Positions 25,829 through 32,422 of a stretch of 32,422 bases of DNA are shown one piece after another. Numbering within the stretch: position 1 is the first letter of the stretch; each line of letters starts with the position of its first letter. Both the position numbers and the translations under genes were made by a program. Under the pieces are notes generated by a model, which was not told the DNA's origin, ran no database searches, and saw only the letters and a list, made by a program, of their open reading frames with translations. Origin of the DNA: Cytophagales bacterium (GTDB taxonomy: Bacteria > Bacteroidota > Bacteroidia > Cytophagales > 172606-1); the NCBI GenBank assembly GCA_030448185.1, contig JAUJNL010000058.1:1-32422 (forward strand), read 5' to 3'.

Positions 25829-26208
25829 CCGTGAAGAACCTGAATAGATCAGTGGAGTTCTTTACGCAACTTGGTTTCACCTTTAACCCTCAGTTTACGG
25901 ATGAGAATGCCACCTGCATGATCGTGGGGGAAGATAGTTTCGTGATGCTTCTGGTGGAGAAGTTTTTCAAAACGTTTACCAATAAGGAAATTGCCGATGC
26001 ATCCAGAAGCACGGAGGTAATCATCGCACTATCGTCCGATAGCCGGGAAAAAGTAGACCAGATGGCCAACCAGGCAATCAAAGCGGGTGCAACCACGACA
26101 TCGGAACCTAAAGATCAGGGATTTATGTATCAGCGTAATTTTCAGGATTTAGACGGACACCTGTGGGAAGTGGTCTACATGGACCCAACTACCATTAACC
26201 AGGGATAA
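25801..26208 (+). CDS. VOC-family (glyoxalase/bleomycin-resistance-like) protein
   Basis: A 135-residue single-module protein of the vicinal oxygen chelate superfamily: the beta-alpha-beta-beta-beta units are visible as KIFVNLPVKNLNRSVEFFTQ with LGFTFNPQFTDENATCMIVG, and then EVIIALSSDSREKVDQMANQ with GATTTSEPKDQGFMYQRNFQ and DLDGHLWEVVYMD. The terminal DGHLWEV motif contains the Glu often used for metal binding. Such proteins act as dioxygenases, lyases, or drug- and toxin-binding proteins; the substrate is unknown here. The gene is intact although a repeat insertion lies directly at its start, because the first 32 bp were duplicated. It ends 14 bp before a strong terminator. Confidence 0.92.
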   Translation: MATKIFVNLPVKNLNRSVEFFTQLGFTFNPQFTDENATCMIVGEDSFVMLLVEKFFKTFTNKEIADASRSTEVIIALSSDSREKVDQMANQAIKAGATTTSEPKDQGFMYQRNFQDLDGHLWEVVYMDPTTINQG

Positions 26209-26221
26209 AAGCTGGCAAGGG

Positions 26222-26277
26222 TAAAAATAGCAGTCCGGCTAAGGCTTATCAGGTCCTTAGCCGGACTGCTATTTTTA
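26222..26277. terminator. Perfect 23-bp hairpin terminator after the VOC gene
   Basis: Arms 26222-26244 and 26255-26277 are perfect inverted repeats around a 10-nt loop. The distal arm ends in GCTATTTTTA, giving a T-tract for rightward transcripts, and the mirrored A-tract gives one for leftward transcripts from 26542. Confidence 0.85.
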
Positions 26278-26323
26278 TTAGGCCCCAAGGATGAATAGCT
26301 GGGCAAACGGGTATTACCTGGGG

Positions 26324-26542
26324 TCAAAAATTATAGAGCAATTTAGTAATGGCTTGCTGATACTCCTCCTGAGTAATCTCGGTAATGTCTTCCGGTACTA
26401 CAGCAAAATTTTTCCCACTGTCCTTACAACGGCTGTGAGCGGTGATAATGGCTTCCTGCTCATCCATGGCCCGGATTAGAATCCAGGTGGAACGCTGCCG
26501 GTCTCGTACCGAGAGCACTAGTCTTATCCGGTAATACTTCAT
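26324..26542 (-). CDS. Small hypothetical protein
   Basis: A 72-residue frame starting with ATG at 26542 (MKYYRIRLVLSVRDRQRSTW) and ending near the shared bidirectional terminator. The composition is protein-like: a beta-strand-rich basic N-terminus, then MDEQEAIITAHSRCKDSGKN and an acidic C-terminal helix (PEDITEITQEEYQQAITKLL). No signal peptide or membrane segment is seen and I do not recognise a family. The convergent arrangement with the VOC gene and the shared terminator support a real gene. Confidence 0.6.
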   Translation of the reverse strand: MKYYRIRLVLSVRDRQRSTWILIRAMDEQEAIITAHSRCKDSGKNFAVVPEDITEITQEEYQQAITKLLYNF

Positions 26543-26649
26543 AGCTACTGGTTTAGGAAGAAAGTTATAGAAAATAACTGCCCAACAGCCTATTTGTTTA
26601 GACAGCTTCTCAGTATCCTACTAAAACCGTAAGGTTTATACTTGAAATA

Positions 26650-27246
26650 TTATAAGAAAATAGCACTTGGTTTATCGGAATGAGCCCGGCGGTCGGCAAT
26701 GTATTGAAAGAGCGGAATGAGCATTTTCTGGAACCGGATTAAGGTTTGGTTGCCGGTAATCTGATACAACGCCGAGTGAAACTGTACGTCCAGTTGAATC
26801 CGTTCTGCCTTCTGCGTGGCGGTCTTTTCGCGGGCAATAATGGTTTCCAGTTTCTGAAAATCCTTTTTGCCAATCCGTTTAAACAGAAAATCGCCTAGCC
26901 CCACTTCCAGCATCAGCCGGATTTCGAAGAGTTGCTTCATGGTTTCATCACCCAGCAGATGCGGCTCCAGAATGCGTTCCATGCCCCCCATAATGTCGGG
27001 CTCGGTCAGGATAGTACCCCGCCGTTTTCGGACGTCAATCATACCCAGCATGCGCAGCCGGCTCAGGGCCTCCCGGACTACACTCCGGCTTACGCCCAGC
27101 ACCTCAACCAATTCCACCTCTTTAGGCAACGCATCCCCGGCTTTCAGACCCTTTTGCTTGAAATATTCCCGTAACCGCTGTTCTACTTGATCGGTCATGG
27201 TAATACTGGTAATGGGTTCGAGAACGATATGATCGGTGTTTTCCAT
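26650..27246 (-). CDS. GntR/FadR-family regulator lacking its C-terminal part
   Basis: Metabolite-responsive DNA-binding regulator. Residues about 17-80 are the GntR winged helix (VEQRLREYFKQKGLKAGDAL, then PKEVELVEVLGVSRSVVREA and the RRGTILTEP wing). From about residue 100 the FCD effector domain starts (TMKQLFEIRLMLEVGLGDFL) and includes LDVQFHSALYQITGN, where Asp153 and His157 are the first two metal ligands. The protein then stops at residue 198 after SDKPSAIFL; normal members continue for 30-50 residues and supply two further His ligands. None of the three frames downstream shows the missing helix, so the 3' end was lost by deletion or insertion and not by a point frameshift. It could still bind DNA, but effector binding is doubtful. 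No target gene sits beside it. Confidence 0.87.
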   Translation of the reverse strand: MENTDHIVLEPITSITMTDQVEQRLREYFKQKGLKAGDALPKEVELVEVLGVSRSVVREALSRLRMLGMIDVRKRRGTILTEPDIMGGMERILEPHLLGDETMKQLFEIRLMLEVGLGDFLFKRIGKKDFQKLETIIAREKTATQKAERIQLDVQFHSALYQITGNQTLIRFQKMLIPLFQYIADRRAHSDKPSAIFL

Positions 27247-27628
27247 CGCTTTAAGGAAGTAGCCGGAAGGCAGGTATGTAATTCCGTAAAGGTACTAAGA
27301 ACCAGTATATGTATTACTTGTAAGACATGATTCCTCAATTCCTGAAAATGGGCTTGCGCTTCTACCCGTAAAGCTACTATCAGTCAATGCCGGAAAGCAG
27401 GGCCAATGGTCCAAAAAGGTGATGCAGCCGGACTACTGAAAATACAAAAACCGGCCTCCTGTAGTAGTCCTGTAAACTGATAAGTTTGCCTATACTTCAA
27501 CCGTAGAGCCACCAAGTTATGTTGATTAAATCCACTACTCTCCTCACCACAATTACAACCTGTACGCCTTTCCACCCTTCCACCCTATCGAAAAAATACC
27601 TGTCTGTTTTCCGGTAGCCCGGCAGAAA
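27247..27628. other. Gene-free intergenic stretch
   Basis: About 380 bp between the divergent GntR-type and small secreted-protein genes. The 63-codon frame at 27384-27575 on the minus strand is not protein-like. Apart from the candidate -7 box at its right end I see nothing. Confidence 0.5.
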
Positions 27629-27636
27629 TAATTTTG
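27629..27636 (+). promoter_or_regulatory. Candidate -7 promoter box for the small secreted-protein gene
   Basis: TAATTTTG matches TAnnTTTG and lies 28 bp before the ATG at 27664 and 112 bp before the preferred ATG at 27748. The -33 region has only a weak TTTT match. Confidence 0.4.
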
Positions 27637-27747
27637 CTCTCTTTGGTCTTCAAACTACATCTTATGAAACACTACCTCCAAGAGACCCACCTCACTCTTC
27701 AACCATTGTTCCCTTTAACCGGAAATAAAAACATCCCCCTTCCTGAA

Positions 27748-28167
27748 ATGAGATCTATCACCCCAAACCACCTGTACGCCGGATTAGTCCTGTTACTTAG
27801 CCTTGTCGTATGTACCACTCCTTCAATCGGGCAGACGAAAAAGGCAGAACAATCCCTGGAAGCCGCTATTTACACGTTGCCGGACAATCCCTTCTATGTT
27901 TACATCCGGCTGGATAACCCGCAGCGAAAAATGATATCGGTGAGCCTGCTTAGCCAAAACAACGATAACCTGTTCACGGATTGGACCAGAAAGTATAAAT
28001 ACAATCTCAAGCTTAATCTGACTGACCTGAACAACGGCGATTACTGGGTCAGAGTAACCGATCAGCGCAAAGCCATTACCAAGTTGATTTCAATCCGTAC
28101 CCTTTACCGGGAGAAAACACAGCGCATCGTGGACCTGTCTGATGTGGCAAGCAATTATAAGGAGTAA
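27748..28167 (+). CDS. Small secreted protein of unknown function
   Basis: The start at 27748 gives a clean signal peptide (MRSITPNHLYAGLVLLLSLV, cut after SIGQ); the in-frame ATG at 27664 would add 28 residues before it and is a possible alternative because a promoter-like box lies just upstream of it. The mature part of about 105 residues alternates hydrophobic residues in beta strands (AAIYTLPDNPFYVYIRLDNP, RKMISVSLLSQNNDNLFTDW, YKYNLKLNLTDLNNGDYWVR), suggesting a single beta-sandwich domain such as an immunoglobulin-like fold. The LNDLNNGDYWVRV pattern resembles the loop of C-terminal sorting-type domains in this phylum, but the gene is too short to be a typical type IX secretion substrate. 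No enzyme motif is visible and no partner gene is adjacent. Confidence 0.75.
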   Translation: MRSITPNHLYAGLVLLLSLVVCTTPSIGQTKKAEQSLEAAIYTLPDNPFYVYIRLDNPQRKMISVSLLSQNNDNLFTDWTRKYKYNLKLNLTDLNNGDYWVRVTDQRKAITKLISIRTLYREKTQRIVDLSDVASNYKE

Positions 28168-28238
28168 AAGTATTCGTCTTTTTGAGCTAGCCGCTACATT
28201 CATTAAGCAATTTCAACCCAAATAGAAACAAATCTCTC

Positions 28239-28738
28239 TTATTTAGCCCGATTCCAAGTTAAGGTTACTTTCCGGATGCAATGATTCACATTATCGGAGA
28301 TGAATACTTCTCCTTTCTGATTGACAGCTAATCCGTGAATACCATTAAACTTGGCTGTTTTACCATCTTCATCCTGATAGCCGTGACCGAAGGTATTTCC
28401 AGCAGCCCCGGCCAAGCTAAAATCAAGTCCATTGGCCGTAGCCACTCATAGTTTGCCCCACTATGAGAAGACATAAACAGATTTTTGCTGACGGCATGAT
28501 ACTCAGTCCGTAAGAGATAGGTAGCCGTTGCCTCTGCCAGCGGACCGTCCAGTTCCAGGCCTCCGGAATTAAGATAAGTGGTTACTACTCCGGCAGGCGT
28601 TATCTTACGGATACGATGATTATAACGGTCAGGTACCACAACATTCCCTTCTCCATCAATACTCAGGTCAACAAAGTTGCAGAATTGGGCGGATGTCCCT
28701 TTTCCATCGGTGTAACGGCACGTTTCAGTATTCAATAC
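28239..28738 (-). pseudogene. 3' fragment of an NHL-repeat protein gene, frameshifted
   Basis: Beta-propeller NHL repeats are clear: NFVDLSIDGEGNVVVPDRYN then HRIRKITPAGVVTTYLN in one frame, and FNGIHGLAVNQKGEVFISDN then VNHCIRKVTLTWNRAK in another. The switch is near 28446, where one base must be added or removed (GANYE to VATANGLDFSLAG). The 5' end is missing: the sequence starts beside a transposase remnant at 28738. The gene is a relative of the two NHL genes upstream on the same strand. Confidence 0.8.
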
Positions 28739-28749
28739 TCCGGTAATTT

Positions 28750-29117
28750 TTAAGCTCTAAGTTTTCCGAAGTTCAGACTTTGGTTATAGATGCGTTTTAT
28801 TTTTCTGTCACTCAGGTCTAAGTCCAAGCTTGTAAATATTCTATTGGTGAAGCTCGTATTCATGTGCATCATTTTTATATACATCATTGAAAAGCTGCTC
28901 TCTTTTTCTTTGGGGCCGGGACAAGTAATAGGTTGCTTTGGCAAGGGATACGGCGGTGAGGGCCACATTAAAATGGGTATGTAGCTTGTTTTGGCTTCTT
29001 GCCTGACCGTGTTCAAGTCTCGCATATTGTTTGGCATCACGGGTTAAGAACTCCACCTGAAAGCGCAGGCCATAATAGCGGCACATCGTCATCACCTTCA
29101 TCCCAAAATTACCGGAG
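28750..29117 (-). mobile_element. IS4-family transposase C-terminal remnant
   Basis: The minus strand encodes the end of a DDE transposase: CRYYGLRFQVEFLTRDAKQY contains the IS4 signature Y-x2-R-x3-E-x6-K exactly (the Glu being the third catalytic acid), followed by ARSQNKLHTHFNVALTAVSL. One frameshift near 28850 leads to the end of the protein, TNRIFTSLDLDLSDRKIKRI and NQSLNFGKLRA, and a TAA at 28750-28752. The N-terminal two thirds with the first two Asp residues are absent. The segment is bracketed by a 13-bp inverted repeat (28738-28750 and 29105-29117). It lies between two NHL pseudogene pieces. Confidence 0.8.
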
Positions 29118-29126
29118 AACTGAAAA

Positions 29127-30228
29127 TTAGAATTTGATATTGGTCACCTCATAAATGGCATAGCCACTGGATACATATACTTTCTTACCATCAGTAACCG
29201 CAATGCCATTGATAGTTTCTTTAAATTGAGCAATGGTAACCACCCGGTTTTGATCCAGAAGGGGCCAGACGCAGCGCACCATTAGTCGTGGCAAAGAAAA
29301 GACGTTTTCCATCCCGGCTAACCGCTACATAATTTAAACCGCTGGCCTTGGCAGTTGTTAACGTGCCATCTTCATTTTTATAATAGCTCTGTGACACAAG
29401 GGGGGCTGGTGTTAAAAAGGTACTGACTTGCCCGGCAGGGGTGATTTTCCGGATTATACAATAACCAGGGTCGGCTGGGCATAAATATTACCATGCATAT
29501 CGGAAGTCATATCATTTATCTCCCCAAAAAGTGGCTTGTTCGCCTGTTCCATCAGCAAAAGGCCAGGCCGGAGCGCTTACACCACCAGTAGATTTACCAA
29601 CAAATCGCGTCACTTCATTACCCGCAATGGCCAAGTTCACCTTTATTAACATTCTTATAGTGATGATTGCCGATGAAGAACGTTAGCATCTGTCACTGCC
29701 AGGCCATAGCCTCCATTGATGCTTGCTACATCTAAACTTCCCACCGCATTGTCATCTTTAGGCATACCCATTACTGTTTACCCGGCCTATAATAATGCTT
29801 GGATTGGTTGTGTTAACAGGTGCTGTTAGATTCAGCTTCATTAACCTGCCCGGACGGGTAGTTACGAATAAGGCGTTTGCATCGGAGGCTATTTCTATAT
29901 CAAGGGCTTCATAATGAAGGCCAAAGGTAGGGGAGCAACTGTGCCTACGCCGTTTTGGTCTATTTTGCGTAATAAGTGGTACTGGAAGCATCCAGTACAT
30001 ATAGTATATCATTATTGCCCACTGCCAGCTTCTCTATAAACCGGGCATTCAGTGGGTTGGCATTATCTACAGAGGCAAATTCGGTGGGAGCCTGCAATCA
30101 GGGTTACATCTGCGCTAACAGGGTACCACACACCATCATTAGATGGATCATCTATAACTTGTTTCTCGCAGGAGCGAGGGCCACTACATACTTATAGCGC
30201 CGAAAAGGAATACATTTTTTAAGTTCAT
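29127..30228 (-). pseudogene. NHL/beta-propeller lipoprotein gene with many frameshifts
   Basis: Starting at the ATG ending at 30228 (MNLKNVFLFGAISM) the sequence reads as an exported protein with a probable lipidated Cys before EKQVIDDPSNDGVWYPVSAD. The propeller part can be followed to TAA at 29127 only by changing frame many times. In order the pieces are LNARFIEKLAVGNNDILYVL, then ALDIEIASDANALFVTTRPG, then DDNAVGSLDVASINGGYGLA, then AIAGNEVTRFVGKSTGGVSA, then EINDMTSDMHGNIYAQ, then IRKITPAGQVSTFLTPAPLV, then GLNYVAVSRDGKRLFFATTN, and ETINGIAVTDGKKVYVSSGY at the end. At least seven shifts are needed, yet the peptide pieces stay well conserved. This indicates either very recent multiple damage or low-quality sequence in a repeated region. 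Confidence 0.8.
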
Positions 30229-30545
30229 AACTAAATGGTATATAATTAATAAACTGGAATAAAGCTATATCGCATAACCAGATTTTTAAACAAGAAATGT
30301 ATAGACTGCCATAAATGAAGTTGTATTGGAAAAGCGAACAATTATTTGAAAAAATAAATGTGAATAAGAAGTAATAAGCTAAAGAAGTGGTTGTTAAGTT
30401 TTATGGAAACTATTTAGCTCGGATTGCGTGTAGTTGATTTTCAATACACTTTTTAAGTTGATTTATTTTTATCAAACTCAGATCTTGAGCTAAGTTGCAA
30501 AAAATAAATAGCGCTTTCATAAAACCCTTACCCGTATTGGCTTTT
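30229..30545. other. AT-rich gene-free stretch between NHL genes
   Basis: About 320 bp, strongly AT-rich, without protein-like ORF, hairpin or recognisable promoter box. It separates the NHL lipoprotein gene from its decayed neighbour and presumably carries the promoter of the latter. Confidence 0.5.
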
Positions 30546-31262
30546 CTAATTTAAAAGGTTACCGGAGTATTGAGTATTAATATCGAATGGATGACCGGCT
30601 AAGGTACTTACTATGCCGGTAGTAAGATTAATTTTCCGGACGCAGTAATTACCAGCATCGGCAACATACAGGTTGCCTGCCTTATCCATTGCAATACCAC
30701 TTGGTAACTTAAACATAGCCTCCGCCAAGGAACCATCCTTATATCCAATGCGGTCGGGGCCACCGGTTATTTTAGTTTTCTGGCCACTGGCATCAATCCG
30801 GTAAATGGCACAAACCCGAGGTGACCAGTAGTAAGCATCATCAACCGCATATAAGGTAGTACCATCACGCGGATCAATGCAAATATCCGCTACGGAAGTG
30901 AAACCGGAGGCAAAGGTGGTTACATTACCGGCAGGGTCCATTTTGCGAATTACTTTGGCATCGTCACTGAACATGCCCTGGTCAATAATATAGAGGTTAT
31001 CAAATTTATCTATCGCTATTTGTCCAGGATATTTAAACTGGGCATCCTGTCCTTTCCCATCTACAAACCCTCCATTTATATTCTGGGAATTTCTACCGGC
31101 TACCGTACTAACCGTTACGGTTGGATACGCATTGATCGGGGCAGAATCTACTGGTGCTTGCTTAGGATCTAGTGTTGGCTCCGGCTCTACCTTTGGACAG
31201 GCCGTGAGGATTGATAATAACAGGATAACCCCGGTATTAGAGATAAGGCTTTTAATTTTCAT
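30546..31262 (-). CDS. NHL-repeat lipoprotein, possibly shortened
   Basis: Surface or periplasmic lipoprotein with NHL beta-propeller repeats. The signal peptide ends in a lipobox (LLLSILTAC, Cys22), followed by a Pro-rich linker (KVEPEPTLDPKQAPVDSAPI). Propeller units are visible as VSTVAGRNSQNINGGFVDGK with FKYPGQIAIDKFDNLYIIDQ, then VIRKMDPAGNVTTFASGF, then DPRDGTTLYAVDDAYYWSPR and FKLPSGIAMDKAGNLYVADA with NYCVRKINLTTGIVSTLAG. The protein ends soon after at residue 238 (SGNLLN); related proteins normally continue with one or more repeats, so the C-terminus may be lost. It begins 37 bp after the gene at 31300-32097 and is probably co-transcribed. NHL propellers usually bind proteins or ligands; the partner is unknown. 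Confidence 0.87.
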   Translation of the reverse strand: MKIKSLISNTGVILLLSILTACPKVEPEPTLDPKQAPVDSAPINAYPTVTVSTVAGRNSQNINGGFVDGKGQDAQFKYPGQIAIDKFDNLYIIDQGMFSDDAKVIRKMDPAGNVTTFASGFTSVADICIDPRDGTTLYAVDDAYYWSPRVCAIYRIDASGQKTKITGGPDRIGYKDGSLAEAMFKLPSGIAMDKAGNLYVADAGNYCVRKINLTTGIVSTLAGHPFDINTQYSGNLLN

Positions 31263-31299
31263 GTAATTTTTCTGATCGGGCGTTCTTTAAAAGGCATAT

Positions 31300-32097
31300 C
31301 TATCTCGTCAGAAATCCATCCAATGAGACAATATATTCTTTTTGCTTAGTGTCGTATTTAATCGAATATTTTGTTGGATAAGCTAAGCCCGTTTTCTGGT
31401 AGGCCTGCGGCAACTTCAAGTCCTCAGTTATGTTTGGTTTAGAAAGCAAATATTCCAATGTAATCATGGGCTCATAGAAGGTAAATCTTTTGTCATAAGA
31501 GCCGTGAAGAAAGGTTTTGGAAAACACGCCTCCCGGTTGAAATTCTGCAGAAGTAGGGTCCATCCAGTGCTTACCCATTTGAGGAACGCCTCCGGGAATA
31601 GCTACATAACCGGTAGGCATAAATTTCGCTTCCGGCACATCCTCGATTTTCGGGTCGTTAGGAGTAATGGCTAACCGTTCGGCCTCGGGCATCATGTAGA
31701 AATGAAAATCAAAGTGGGGCTTGGTATAAATAGGTTTGGGGTCATGGCCGTGCGGATTCCAGTCTAGTGTAATATGATCAAACGGCGTATTTCCCTTCTC
31801 TTTGGGCAGGCTTAAGGTTTGAGAATAAAAAGATTCGTGAGGATGGCTGTCATCCAGACCCGGGAGTTTAGTTAAAGCTTTTTCCGATAAGGAAATTCCT
31901 ACCGAAACTGTTTCTCCCTGGTGATTCAGTTCTACCCAGGCTTTAGCCGTACCATCTCCTAATTTTACTTGTTTACCATAGTATTTTCCGGCTTTGGTTG
32001 GGGGAGCGCACCCACAGTCTTTTTCCGTACAGCTGGTGAAGACCATTGTAAAAGCTGCTAGCACATAAAACAGAGGGGTTGCAAGTGATTTTTTCAT
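31300..32097 (-). CDS. Lipoprotein with TTHB210-like (DUF5602) domain
   Basis: A 265-residue lipoprotein: the signal peptide ends in MVFTSC (Cys23), followed by a short Cys-rich stretch (TEKDCGCAPP). The mature domain has the features I associate with TTHB210-like/DUF5602 proteins: HPHESFYSQTLSLPKE, FDHITLDWNPHGHDP, the KPHFDFHFYMMPEAERLAI block with several His and Asp residues that could hold a metal, GYVAIPGGVPQMGKHWMD, and GSYDKRFTFYEPMITLEYL. The function of this family is not established. The His-rich motifs (HPHE, HGHDP, HFDFHF, GKHW) are arranged like a metal centre, which is inference. It leads a two-gene unit with the NHL lipoprotein 37 bp downstream. Family assignment is from memory and moderately sure. 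Confidence 0.82.
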   Translation of the reverse strand: MKKSLATPLFYVLAAFTMVFTSCTEKDCGCAPPTKAGKYYGKQVKLGDGTAKAWVELNHQGETVSVGISLSEKALTKLPGLDDSHPHESFYSQTLSLPKEKGNTPFDHITLDWNPHGHDPKPIYTKPHFDFHFYMMPEAERLAITPNDPKIEDVPEAKFMPTGYVAIPGGVPQMGKHWMDPTSAEFQPGGVFSKTFLHGSYDKRFTFYEPMITLEYLLSKPNITEDLKLPQAYQKTGLAYPTKYSIKYDTKQKEYIVSLDGFLTR

Positions 32098-32140
32098 ACG
32101 TTGTGTTTATGGGTGTGTAAAGTAGATTGAATCAGCGGTT

Positions 32141-32148
32141 CAAAACTA
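32141..32148 (-). promoter_or_regulatory. Candidate -7 promoter box for the DUF5602-like lipoprotein gene
   Basis: On the minus strand this reads TAGTTTTG, matching TAnnTTTG, 43 bp before the ATG ending at 32097. The nearest -33-like TTTG (32175-32178) is 26 bp upstream, longer than usual, so support is partial. Confidence 0.4.
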
Positions 32149-32366
32149 CTGGTCTTATATCCCCCTGCATTGTACAAACCCGACCTTTCATGTATGGCAA
32201 TCAGGACCGATGCCGGGCACCCGATCAAAACCTTGTCGTCTTTAAGCCAGTACAGAAAGTATGATGAAAATGAAAGCAGATAGGTTTACCGGAGATTATT
32301 CCCCAAGGCAGCACTTGCAGTACTCCTGTCGTTATTTTTCGAGGAAACGGTGTAAAAAAAAAGAAT

Positions 32367-32388
32367 CGGCTGATTGGTTAATCAGCCG
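32367..32388. terminator. Bidirectional hairpin terminator near the right window edge
   Basis: Arms 32367-32375 and 32380-32388 (CGGCTGATT and its complement) enclose a GGTT loop. An A-run precedes and CTTGTTTTTT follows, giving a T-tract on both strands. It probably ends a leftward gene lying beyond the window. Confidence 0.75.
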
Positions 32389-32422
32389 CTTGTTTTTTCC
32401 GGATAAATTTTGTTCAAAGGTC

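Noticed and set aside
27384..27575. 63-codon minus-strand ORF in the intergenic region
   Set aside because: Composition is not protein-like and no start signal or neighbour supports it.
1..32422. tRNA, rRNA or known riboswitch
   Set aside because: I scanned both strands by eye for cloverleaf-like and TTCRANYCC-type signals and saw none; a computed search would be more sensitive.

Overview
The window looks like the chromosome of a member of the Bacteroidota, most likely a Cytophagales relative of Spirosoma, Larkinella or Siphonobacter. The evidence is an adjacent SusC/SusD pair, secreted enzymes around it, an NHL-repeat lipoprotein, lack of Shine-Dalgarno signals, and a few TAnnTTTG-type -7 boxes. 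The genus assignment is inference.

Positions 1-15939 form one polysaccharide utilisation locus. Seven genes run leftward in transcription order: SusC porin (14585-11571), SusD lipoprotein (11543-10053), a GH31 family glycosidase broken by an in-frame TGA (9992-7668), a divergent GH9-like enzyme (7621-5474), a large secreted (alpha/alpha)-toroid protein of unknown activity (5376-2761), an S1 sulfatase (2699-1092) and a sodium:solute symporter cut by the window edge (1067-1). A divergent LacI-type regulator (14908-15939) reads rightward. Two identical tandem palindromes (14790-14827) lie between regulator and SusC and are the obvious operator candidates. The model: SusCD binds and imports a sulfated glycan, the GH31, GH9-like and toroid proteins cut it, the sulfatase removes sulfate, and the symporter brings the product into the cytoplasm.

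Positions 15940-24030 are a patchwork: an S41 peptidase gene with two lesions, an intact ankyrin protein, a frameshifted iduronate-2-sulfatase-like gene, an 870-bp gene-free stretch that may hold a decayed group II intron, a frameshifted zinc alcohol dehydrogenase with a scrambled nucleotide-binding segment, and a small conserved partner. Perfect 18-23 bp hairpins separate several units.

Positions 24033-28167 carry small accessory genes: an ArsR-SRPBCC fusion, a 19-codon stub of a dihydrofolate-reductase-like gene, DoxX-like and VOC proteins, a truncated GntR/FadR regulator and a small secreted protein. The VOC gene has its first 32 bp duplicated around a REP/BIME-like insertion. Positions 28239-32097 hold a lipoprotein with a TTHB210-like (DUF5602) look, an NHL-repeat lipoprotein, two decayed NHL relatives and an IS4-family transposase remnant.

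The striking overall feature is the density of broken genes: about ten of some 27. Several lesions are single-base homopolymer indels, so sequencing error has to be excluded before calling real decay. I did not find a clearly new defence or mobile system; the best novelty candidates are the toroid enzyme and the operator pair.
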